Made by a program: the position numbers and the translations under genes. Below are positions 37,901 to 49,900 of a DNA stretch of 64,000 nucleotides, piece by piece. Numbering within the stretch: the stretch's first letter is position 1; the number at the start of each line of letters is the position of its first letter. The DNA is taken from positions 6,696,001-6,760,000 of the forward strand of contig JAGUCH010000005.1 of the NCBI GenBank assembly GCA_019096065.1. The letters run 5' to 3'. The notes beneath the pieces were generated by a model. The model worked only from the letters and a program-made list of their open reading frames with translations, was not told the origin of the DNA and ran no database searches. This DNA comes from Paracyclopina nana. Taxonomy: Eukaryota; Arthropoda; Copepoda; Cyclopoida; Cyclopettidae.

Positions 37901-40900
37901 TCAATGGGAAAACGATCTGCCTTTTATGCAAGAAGCCAGGGCACAGGTGTAGCGACTGTCCAGAATGGAATCTGTTCAAGTTGCAAGATATCATCAAAGT
38001 CATTGACGAAGCAAAGATTTGCCCCCGGTGCTTGCAGGGCAAACACAAACTTAACGATTGCAAAAGACAATTAACCTGCGGTGTGTGCGGATCAGCAAGT
38101 CACCACACAAAGATCCATAGGCAGAAACCGAAGCCAGAAGAGGCGACGAAGAGCGTGGAAGACAAAGAAAATGTAAAAGAGCTGCTAGCATCAATGACGA
38201 AGCTTATGACGAAGCTGTCAGAAACTACACTCCTAAGTCAGGACCTTGGTTGTGCTGACGAAGGAGAACAAGCTGAGGATGTGATTTTGCTGGCAGCCCA
38301 AGCAACACGATCGTGGCTCACTGTGCCAGTGGAGGTAGCAAGCGACCTCTCGTTTGAAAAATCAGTGACAACGAACGCGCTCATCGATGCAGGATCGAGT
38401 GCAACATTATTGAAGCCCAGCTTAGCGAAACAAATGGGATTCAAGGGCAAAAGAAAGCAGCTGACAGTGCAAGTCGTGGGAGACAAGTCCATCACACAAC
38501 CATCACAAGAAGGCAAAATCTACATCAGAGCGAAAGACAGGAGCGGAGAAGTCTATGAACTAAAGTTCAACACCTTCGAGCTACCGGTGTCGATCAAACC
38601 TGTCGATCCGAACACAGTCAAGAAGGATCACAGCGAGCTGAGAGAAATTGAGTTCCCGGTGCCAGAGGAAGGTGGAGTGGGTCTTCTAGTTGGATTCAAC
38701 AACACCGTCCTAATGAGCAGTGAGAGAGACATCGTGGTGAAAGATGGACCGCTAGCAAGAAAAACGCCCCTGGGGTGGTCAATACTCAACTACCCAGGAG
38801 TGGGAGATAGCGAAGTGGCGTGCTTGGTTGACGACTGGAAGCTGTTCAATCAGTCGTCAATGACGGAGTCAGAGTTCAGGTACATGCTCGACAGACAGTA
38901 TGGCCTGGAGTCAATCGGAATTGACCGGAAGGAAGAGCCAGTCAAAAGACTCAACCTAGCAGAAGAGATAGCCTTGGTGAAAATGAAATCAACAATGAGA
39001 CTACTGCCATCAGGGCACGTAGAAGTGGCCATACCATTCATTAAGGAGGTCCCGGATTTGCCGGAGAACTTCTTGCAGTGTGCAGCGATCCAGAGAAGCC
39101 TAGACAAGAAACACGAAGCTGATCCAGGAGTCATGGAAGCAATTGGCTCAACATTTCAAGAATACCTGAGACTTGGCATAATAGAACCTGTGCCGAAGCA
39201 TGAACTAGGGAGAGGATATTTCCTCCCAGTGTTCTGCGTGGCTAGGCACACCAGCGAGACAACAAAATACAGGTTTGTGTACAATGCTAAGCAGAAGTTC
39301 AACGGGACGTCGATAAATGAGCAAATGTACACCGGCCCAAATTATCTAGAAGACATCTTCGATACCATGCTCCAATTCCGCGTGGGAGACATAGCTGTTG
39401 TGGCCGACATTGAAAAAATGTACTTAATGATCGCGCTGCCGGAGAAAGATAGGAAGTACGTCAGAGTGTTAATCCAAGGGCAGCAGTATCAGTTCTGCAG
39501 GTGGCCCTTTGGACTCAGAGCAGCCCCGTCAGTGGCAAATTTCGTGGTGAAGTCACACATCAAAAACAAAGGCTCCAGACTGCTCCAGGAGACAGTCAAC
39601 ATCTACATGGACGATGTGATCGTGGCCTTCAAGGCCAAAGAGACCGCAAAAAAGGTCATCGAAGAATTAATACCCCTCATGAGCGAAATTGGAATGGAGC
39701 TGAGAAAATTTGTTTCAAATGACAAAGATGTGCTGGAAAACGTGCCATTGGAAAGAAGGGGAAAATCGATGGTAGTGGAAGAGAACATGGAAGAAAGAAT
39801 ACACTCTACGCTTGGCCTTAAGTGGGACCCAGTGACAGATCGTATTGGGTACCAGCTGTCAAAACACAACCAGGGTGTAGTGACAAAGAGGATCATGGCA
39901 AGTCAGATCCCAGCGGTATTCGACCCGTTAGGAGCCTTAGCTCCGTGCTTATTGAAGGCCAGGAAAGCGCTCCAACTGGCTCACAAGGCGGACAAGGACA
40001 AAAAAATTGCGTGGGACGACGATTTGTCAAAAGTGGATGATAAGAACGCAAAGGAGGCAGTGAAACTGTGGAAGCAGTGGCAAAGTGAGTTCAATCAAAT
40101 GACAGAAGTCAGCTACCCAAGAAAAGCAGCGAGCTCAATTGACGAGAATACAATTCTCCACATGTGCAGCGACGGGTCGGATCTTGCATTTGCGACAGTG
40201 GCATATCTGAGCCAGAGAGGTGGAGAGCCACAACCAAGGTGGCTAACCACAAAAGCAAGAATACAAGGAGTCAGGCAAAGATCCATACCAGAAGTTGAAT
40301 TAGCAGGAGCGCTGCTCAGCTCAAGACTGTCGAACAGGCTCATCAGGCTCTTTGGAATCAAGAGAGAAAATGTGTGGTACTGGGTAGACAACAAGCCAGT
40401 AATCTACTGGATAAGGAAGCCAGGAGTGGAAAGGTGCGTGTTCGTGAGAAACAGAGTGATCGAAATCGCGGACACAACACTGATGGAGCATTGGAATCAC
40501 ATAGCCACAGCTGAGAACTCAGCAGACCTTCCAACGAGAGGCTGCACTGGCAATCAACTCAAGGACCACAAAAACTATTGGGAAGGTCCGGAGTTCTTCA
40601 AGAAGAACCAGGATGAATGGAGTTTGACAGACATCAAAGTCATAGAGGAAGAGCTGCTTGGATCAGGTGAGATAACATTGATGTGCGAGGACCTTGGTTG
40701 TCCTGGCACTGTTGTTGTCAATCAGTTAGCAATGATCCAACCTCATGACATACAAGATGGAGGTCAACAAGCAGTAGGTCCAAGCTACGAAGTCTTCAAG
40801 CGAATGGAAAATGTTATGAGTCTGCAGATGGCTGGAAGGTGGCCAGTGATGATCAGAGCGTTGGCAAGAATAATCGGCAGGAGCCGCGGGATGAAACTGG

Positions 40901-43900
40901 GCTACGTCATTCCGGATGATCTGATGGACGCAGCTACAACAAAAGTGCTGATATTTGGGCAGTGGCTGCAATGGGAAAAAGAGATGCTACAGTTCGAAAA
41001 GTCTGGAAAATGGCCCACAGCGATGCAAGGAAAACACGCGCTAATGATCAGTCGGGATGGCCTAGTCAGGGTGTGCACTAGACTATACAAGCAGGACTTG
41101 AAAGGATCGCAAATCAACCCAATTCTACTGGCGAACACGTGGCCGTTCATCTTGTATGTGTGGGGAATACACCTAGCAGAAAACCACATCAGGTATGACA
41201 ATTTGCTGCATAGATTATCACGAGAAGTTTCAGGGCCAGCAGTCAAAAAATTGGCCTACAAAGTGTCAAGAGAATGCAGCAAATGCAGGAGAGATCATGC
41301 CACCATGCCAAGACAGTTAATGGGAGGCATCACAAAAGTCGACCTGAAAAATTTGAGACCATGTGCGAAGGTGGCCATTGACTATACAGGAGCACAGTGG
41401 GTTAAATTCAGAAGAAAAAGAATTCCGGTGTATGTGCTAGTCGCCGTCTGCCTAGTAACGAAAGTAGTGACATTGGAAATCACCATGGGAATGAATACAG
41501 AAGATTTGATCTTGGCCCTAACAAGAATTGCAGCCCGAAGAGGACCAATCGAAGAGGCATACTCAGACAATGGTGGTAGCTTCAAGAAGGCGATGAGATT
41601 GTTGGAAAAGGAGCAGCATGGCAAGGCTCAAGACATGGAACACGAAGTTGAACAGATCGATTGGGAGTCAGTGCAACTCAGGACAACAAAGTTCGTGAGA
41701 AAATGGATCATGTCACCACCAAGAGATCATGAGGCAAACGGCCAAGTGGAAGCTTTTGTGAAGCTGGCAAAGAAAGCCATCCAAGACCACAATGATCGAG
41801 GAGAAGTGGATCTTGAAATCTACAGAACGTGGGTAGCTCAGGCCGAAAACGTGGTCAATTCAAGACCAATAGCAGTAATACGGCAAAATGATGACGAAAA
41901 ACTAGTCTTAACACCCAACCACCTTCTAGTTGGGAGGTTGGGAGACACAGGCATATTCTCAACAGACCACGAACTAGACTTCAATGTGCACGAACTAGCA
42001 CAAAGAATGGCGAAGTTTGAGAAGAGCTGGTGCGATTATTTTATGCAAAGCATGCATGACAGGTCAAAGTTCAGAACCAAATATGAAAGAAGATTGACAG
42101 AGGGAGACTTGGTTGTGGTGGCCGAGGAAGACCTTAATGTGAAAAGATTCAAGTGGAGAATAGCGAAGATTTTAAAGGTGAAAAAAAGCGCAGATGGCTT
42201 GGTGAGACGTGTAGTAGTGCAACAAGGAAGAAACATTTTCGAAAGAAGCATAAGGGACATCATCCCTGTTGGAGGATTCCCGCACATCCAGTTGAACTAA
42301 AAAAAAAAAAAAAAAAAAATGTTGTTGCACACACCCACCAAGAAATCACCCAACCCACACCACATAAATCTAGTCAAAACGAATTTTATGAGAGGACGAA
42401 GAGCGAGCCAAAAAATGTCTGGTAGCGCTGCAAGTATTGACGATCGGCTGAGCGACAGCTCAGCAGGTAAAGTGAGAAAAAACCCGCGCGCGCAATATTT
42501 TCCGCCAAATCACAACAGTGAAAATTGCGGATCGCATAGAGTGAAGAAAATGGCAGAGCGCGATGGAAGTGAGCGAAAAAGGAAGAGAATCACGGCTCCC
42601 GACAGCTCCCCGAGCCCTGGTTGCTCGAGGGAGCGGGAAAACAAGGAAGAATTGCGAATAACTATCGCCAATACGGGAGAGGAGCCTAGTGAACAAAGGC
42701 CAGATCATGGAGCGGCAGCGTTCACTTCAGAGCGACAAACGGACACGGCTGCCGAAATAATGCGAGTCACGGGCCTTAGAAGACTCCACTGGTACACCAA
42801 CAACGACGTTAGCCGCAGAGAAGCATTTTTCGTGGCGGCCAAGGACCCCGAGGCGCTGATCATCGGCGACCAATACAACTGGGGAGAAAAAATGCCCGAC
42901 GACACGAGACCCGCGGAGAAGAGAAGAAAACTTCGGCGAATGGACCTGTGGAGAGCGTACAGGGCGCTGCTTTGCCGAGCCAAGGGGATGACGCTGCTAG
43001 AGACGTATATGTTTTCTTATGGTAATCAATTCCTAGATATTTTGAGGCTGCAGAACGAGAACAAGGACCCAGAGCTGGAAGAACTCCCCGACAAGGCCAC
43101 AATGGTCAGGAATTGGATGGCAGCCAGAGCACTTGGGAACTACATAGCGGGCTCAGTGGAGGATGCAACCTGGGAAAGGGGCGTGCTTCAGGCGATGGAA
43201 GCGGGCCTGGGAATGCATGTTGCACCCAAGATGTACAAAATGTACCGAGAAGGCGATGTGGCCGACATCGTCATGATTGACCAGGCGAGGACCACGTTGT
43301 CGATTGAAGAAATGGAGCAGCTGTCGGTGTTCAAGAAGCTGCCGATAGTCACGAGAGAACACAATGAGCAATTTGTCAAGGCGCTCAAAGACACGTTGGA
43401 GGCTATCAACGGCCCACCTTTCCGGTGCTCGATGAGAATAGTCCACCACCGAGGCAGCCAAGTCATCGATAGTGAGAGAGAGAGCACCTCAAGTTTTGGC
43501 CCACTGGGTGGAGCTTCGAAGGGGCAAGACCCTGGTTGTCTTGCTCCAGAAAAAGCCGAACCTGGAATGGACCCGGCCAGAAGAGTGATCGTGGAAGAAG
43601 ATGAGCCGATGGAAGAGGCTGCGGTGGAGAAAGTAGCAGCGGCAACGCAGACTGAGCAGCAAAGCCCTGAGGAGCCACGGCCCTCGACGAGCAGAAGACA
43701 ACCATTGGTGATCCCAGCTGGCATGGAGGACGAGATCATGGCTGACTTTCGAGGATCTCAAATGAAGGACATGTCAGGGTTGAGGTCATCAGCCACGCCC
43801 ATGGATGACGACGAGGAGTACTTGCGTAAATATGATTTAAAATTTGAGTGTCCTGAGCTAGTTGCAGGCAAAGTTTATGACATGAAGAGCGAGCAAGCAA

Positions 43901-46900
43901 AAGCATGCAATCACATCGCGTGCGCCATTCGACGGGAGTTCGAGCTGGCAGAGACGATCGACAAGTCCATGACAGTGGCCTTGGTTGTCACTGTCAAAGA
44001 GGCTAGAAGGCTGGCATCGATGGCTCGAGGCACGCCCTACGATCTGGAGACGAAGGATTTGAACTCAGTGTACATTTACGGCCTCACCAAGAAGGACAAT
44101 GGATACACGGCAAACAGCTTCGAGGAGATTGAGCACTTCTTGGAAAGCGGGGACTTTTTTAGCTCTATTGACAGGAGCAAAGTGATGACGATTGACTGCG
44201 AGGGATTCCATCATTCCACCAAAGTGGCGTATGCGAAGAAATATCCGCCAACGGTCGACGAATTCAACAACATGACATCCTATGTGCACATGGGAGCCCC
44301 GAATGGAGTTGCTTTTGGCACTCGAGTGGCCTTTGTGGGCCCCAAATTCATTGGCAGGAAGCTGCCGCGGAGGATCGTGGAGTTGCTCGAGTCGGACAAG
44401 ATTTTCAAATTGGGCTTTGGAGTTGACGGCGACCTCAAGAGATTCAGGCTCATGGGCATCAATGTGAGGTCGTGGGTGGATGTTGGCCACATCATCAAGC
44501 TGCTGGATCCATCAGCCAACGTTGGCAAGGAGGAGATGCTGAGGCTGCTCAGAGTTCAACACTCGGTGAGGTTCCCGAAGTGGGCCAGAGAAGATCCTTA
44601 TGCTGGATTCGTGGACGAGTACTCCAAGGCGACAATCTACTATGACAGGATTGATCAATTCGCGCCGTTAGCCGGCCTTTTTAAGGCGGCCAGCATCGTA
44701 GCGGAATACGAAAACCTCGGGGAAGAAGACAACATGTACCCCTACGCCTTGGCCTTGCTGGCCTTGTATGTGAACGTCCCGCTCAGATTTGGCTCTCAGC
44801 CGAGAGTTGAGTTCGAGGGCCTGCTTGGTGATCCGACGCGCCCCCTGCAAGTGCTGAGAGCGGAATCGAGGCTTTTCAACTCAAGGGAAAGCATAGTCAA
44901 GAAGTTCAGGGACCTGGAGCTCCTGTGGCCTCTGTCAAGAGCGATGTTTTGGCACTTGTCTAATTCTGCCATCCAGCTCCTTGAGAGCGACCTGGAAGCG
45001 TCCCTGGTTGACCTTCACAGGGCCGCTGTCATTGATGGGGCTGTTGGGCGGATCACGACTACGGCCAAGAAGAACAGGAAGATCTCCAAGTATCCTCATG
45101 CGTGTGTCATCTGTGGGGACTTTGATCATGACTCAGCTGATTGCCTGGAGCTGCCGAGTTGTCATTTGCCCTTTTGCGGCCGAGATGGTCACTCATCCAA
45201 AGTCTGCCCACAAGTTCTGGAAGTTTGCCACGTGTGCGGAGGCCGCGGCCACAATGGTGGCCATCATCAGGACTCTGACCTGGTGCAGCTTTTTGCTGCC
45301 GAAAGAGTCGCCCCGTTCGTGCACGTCATGGCTGTCCGTCAAATGGACAGAAACGGAAGAATTCTAGTGATGCATCGGCATGGCGGCGTCAAGCCCCTGC
45401 GCAGGTTCGAGTAGTCTTGGTCCACCGATAGATTCCCAGAGGGGACTGTTTGCCTCCCGGCGAGGTTTTGTGACTCTATCTGGCTGGACTCACTTTCGAT
45501 CCCTTATGTTTTGTTTACTTTAGTACTTTATCGGATTTTATGCATGGCGGTCGTCAAAAATAAACGATCTGACCCAAAAGATCCCTTATAGAGTGCTCTT
45601 TTATTCGTGCGACGTTTATTTTTATCAGTTCATCGAGTCGAGATTACAGTGATCAGATTTACATATAGGGTAATGTTACTTTTATGATAGTCTATCAAAG
45701 ATGATGGAGTCTATCAAAAATGATGTCCTGGATTGCTGAGACTATCTTAGATTACTGAGACTATCTTAGATTACTGAGACTTTCTTAGATTACTGAGACT
45801 ATCTTAGATTACTGAGACTATCTTAGATTACCGGGACTATCTTGGATTACTGAGACTATCTTAGATTACTGAGACTATCTTAGATTACTGAGACTATCTT
45901 AGAATACTGAGACTATCTTAGATTACCGAGGCTATCTTAGATTACCGAGACTATCTTAGATTACTGAGACTATCTTAGATTACTGAGACAAGCTCAGATT
46001 GCTGAGGTTATCTTAGATTAGTGAGACTATCTTAGATTGCTGAGACTATATAAGATTGCTGAGACTATCTTATAGTGCTGAGACTAAATTAGATTACTGA
46101 TACTAAATTAGATTACTGATTCTATATTAGATTACTGAGACTATATTAGATTGCTTAGACTAGCATATATTGCTGAGACTATCTTATAATGCTGAGACTA
46201 AATTAGATTACTGATACTAAATTAGATTACTGAGACTATATTAGATTGCTGAGACTATCTTATACTGCTGAGATTATCTTAAATTACTGATACTATATTA
46301 GATTGTTGAGACTAGCATAGATTACTGAGACTATCTTAGATTGTTGAGACTATCTTATGCTTCTGAGACTATCTTAGATAACAGAGACTACAGTATGGTG
46401 TATTAGCCCATGAATTACCGCTAAAAGTGAAATGTTTTTGTGAGCGGAGGCGAAAGCTCCATTTTTCTCCTGAAAGGATCACTTGAGTGCAGTAAATACC
46501 CAATACTATTGGAAATCCTTCTATTTTTGGCCTCAAAAACAATTTGACAGTTGCGGCTCGAATGATCGCCGTCAATGTTTCTGTTGCAGGAATTACCAAA
46601 GCGGATCAGCACAGAGGAGGAAGCCGAGATTTTGTCTCTATTGTGCAAAGTGCATGAGTTGGAGATAGCTAAAGTGGAAATGCAGAGAGATGCTTTGCTT
46701 AAGGAGCACGAAGTACGAAAAAGGGATTTGCTCATCCTCAAATATGACAAACAGCGAAGCCTCTGCGATGAAATCATCGAAAGGCAGCGAGAACTCATTG
46801 AAGGTGCGATTTTCAATAGCTCAACATTTCTAAGAACTAATCATATAATAAGCGTAGTAAAAACTTTATTAAAAACTTAATTAAGCTTTCTAAAAAAAAG

Positions 46901-49900
46901 CCTTTCCTGGAGCTTTTAAAATACTTGACTTAGCTCTGAGTTCCTGGGTTTAAAAAGCTAAACTTTGCTTACTTTTTTCACTGAATTAAGCAATGGAAGC
47001 TAATAAAGGCCACGGTGGCTCAAAAGAAGGTTTGTTTGCTTTCATTAAGTGCACACGGTGGGAAAATGATTGAAAACCGCCATCTCACTGAGTGCTCAAC
47101 TTTCTCATTCTAGATGTGACTTTTTTGCTAGGTGTTTTGGCTGTCAAGCGTGAAATGCGATTTAACTCAACTACTTTTCTTCACTTGCTTTCCTCTCCTA
47201 AAATAGATTCTTCTCAGCACCAAGAGAGAAAATGTATGCGATAAGATTTTTAAGATTTTTTTTGTCAATCATGTGTAGTTTCAGTGTCCATCATAGTTTC
47301 AGTGTCTATCATAGTTTCAGTGTCTATCATAGTTTTGTGTCTCTTAGATTTTTGTGTCGATTAGAGTTTTGAGTCTATTATAGATTCGTGTTGTTCATAG
47401 TTTCAGTGTCTATCATAGTTTTGTGTCCACCATAGATTTGATTATTCATTATGGTTTCAAGTTTCTTTCAAAGTGTCTTTCTTGTGTTCGTTATAGTTTT
47501 GAGAATCCGTGAAAGCCTTGAATTTCCACTACATTTTTAAGTGTGTATCTCATGTCTATCATAAATTTGACTATCATTCTTGTCTTAAAAAAGTGTCTAC
47601 CATGGGTTTATACTAATTTTGAGTATCTGATATAGCTTTAAGTTTCCATTACATTTTTAAGTTTCTATCATAGTTTCAAGTGCCCACCATGGTTTTTGGA
47701 GGCTATCCAAGCCCAGTTTTGAGTCTATTATAATATAATAGGTTGGTTTATAAGTAGTTTTAATTTGGTGAATTGGATGTTACAAGCAAATCTTCTGCAA
47801 CTCCAGAAATGTGGGAAGGCCTTCTTCTGCTACAACACACGTTGGAGTAAAAACAAACATTTTTTGCAGAGACTTGCCCAGTCAACTGAGAAAAGCTCCT
47901 AGCTACTCTTGAATTGGGCTTTGCTCACGGTGTAGTTACATTTTGCCGAATAATGTAAAAAAGATGGCATTAGAAGTAACCTCCGATTCTTTTTCAAAGT
48001 CGCTTAAACTAGTTCGTCGCATAATCGTTATCATTTGGCTTTTTGACTTTAAAAAACGAAATATTTTGCGTTTTTGTCAAGAAAGGAGAGATTTTCTGCC
48101 TTTTCCAGAAATCTCAACCGTGTATCAAGTTAGATTTTCTTGGGCAAATTGTCCTACAAAGCATGCAATTATTACTGAATTTGCCCTTAAAATGACTACA
48201 AAACAAGATTAAAACTTGCTTTTCAAAAATTAGAAGACTGAAATATAAGTGAAGTAGTTGAAATATATCAAATCTGGATGCTTTTAAAATTGATCGGAGG
48301 TTCAATATTTTTAGATCGGGGCTAGTAGCAGGGCGGGTGGAAACAGAAACAGATCGAAACTCAATTTTCAGCCCGCTTAGCTTACACTGCTATTAGCTGG
48401 GGTATCATTAGCTCCTCCTGGCGGCAAAAATCATTACTACCAGAGCCTCCGTGAGCAAAGCCCAATTTGGCTCGTGTGTGCAAAAAAGTGCACCTTCACT
48501 GAAATAGCCAACATAAAATGCCACTTTTGCACCTACGATCCTCTTGATCTGGCGGTGTGTGTGCAAAAACGAAGGGCACTTTTCAAAATATTTTCATCAC
48601 CAAGAGTTGACCTTTCAGGTCAAGCCATGCCGATGCCACCAGAGCTGATGGAATTGTACAATTTGTACAAGCAAGAATTGGAAACGCGAAACAGCAAGGA
48701 TAACCAATTCATCGAGGACTTGAACAATGAAATCATTAGGGTGAGTTAAAACTGAAGTCAGCCTTAATTCAAATTCAATTGAAGAATGTTTTCCTATTTC
48801 AGTCGCCGAGCATGATTTCATTGAGGACCAGCAACAATTTGGACGAGTGGAGCTCCTCCCCTCATTTGCCGCCAATCAAGCAGGAGATGTCTGAAGACAG
48901 GTTATTCCAGTCACGTGATAACTTACGCGAAATGGACGAAGAAAGCAACGGCCCATATTCGTTTCACGGAAGAACTGAGAGCGAGAGGTAAGAAGAAAAA
49001 CCTCGGTTATTATTCCTTACGTCCACACTGACAAAAAGCTAACATAGCCAAGATATTTTTAGTAGCAGAAGCTGGAGCACATCCGTTGGAATCGGGGAAA
49101 ATGCATGAATAATTCATACACAAGTTGGAAGTTTTATCTCGTGAGCTTGTGCACACTGGGCTGCTCTTTTAAGAGCTTAACAGCTTTCTTAGACTCAGTC
49201 AATCGAAATGTAGATGCAAACTGAATTTCTTTGTCAATCTGAGACTTTAAGTCAAACTGAGAGTTTTAAGTCAAACTGAGAGTTTAAGTCAAACTGAGAG
49301 TTTTAGGTCAAACTGAGAGTTTTAGGTCAAACTGAGCGCTTAAGAGTTTTAAGTCAAACTGAGAGTTTTAAGTCAAACTGAGTTTTAAGTCAAACTGACA
49401 ATTCAAGTCAAACTGACAATTCAAGTCAAACTGACAATTCAAGTCAAACTGAGAGTTTTAAGTCAAACTGAGAGTTTTAAGTCAAACTGAGAGTTTTAAG
49501 TCAAACTGAGAGTTTTAAGTCAAACTGAGAGTTTTAAGTCAAACTTAGAATTTTAAGTCAAACTTAGAGTTTTAAGTCAAACTGAGAGTTTTAAGTCAAA
49601 TTGAGAGTATTAAGTCAAACTGAGTTTTAAGTCATACTGAGTTTTAAGTCAAACTGACAATTCAAGTCAAATTGAGAGTTTTAAGTTAAACTGAGTTTTA
49701 AGTCAAACTGACAATTCAAGTCAAACTGAGAGCTTAAGTCAAACTGAGAGTTTTAAGTCAAACTGAGAGTTTTAAGTCAAACTTAGTGTTTTAAGTCAAA
49801 CTGAGAGTTTTAAGTCAAACTTAGAGTTTTAAGTTAAACTTAGAATTTTAAGTCAAACTGAGAGTTTTAAGTCAAACTTAGAGTTTTAAGTCAAACTGAG

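Larger units (their letters stand above)
35256..45663 (+). mobile_element. BEL/Pao LTR retrotransposon with extra exonuclease ORF, 10.4 kb, complete
   Basis: Two 217-bp LTRs (35256-35472, 45447-45663), identical by eye, start TG and end CA. The target duplication is TATAG (35251-35255 and 45664-45668). A primer-binding-like TGGCGACC directly follows the left LTR and a purine run AGAGGGGAC precedes the right one. It encodes gag-pol of BEL/Pao order (gag, protease, RT, RNase H, integrase, C-terminal module) and a second ORF. Identical LTRs and open frames suggest a recent, possibly active insertion. It lies in KIF19 intron 7 in the sense orientation, so its LTR signals could affect KIF19 transcripts. 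Confidence 0.96.

Noticed and set aside
43153..44528. Minus-strand ORFs of 80-183 codons across ORF2
   Set aside because: Shadows of the GC-richer plus-strand frame; no motif or conserved composition.
42319..45414. ORF2 as an env-like gene
   Set aside because: No signal peptide, membrane helix or furin-like site; exonuclease motifs and knuckles point elsewhere.
47943..48212. 89-codon plus-strand ORF in KIF19 intron 8
   Set aside because: No homology pattern, no phase link to KIF19 exons, and AT-rich random-like codons.
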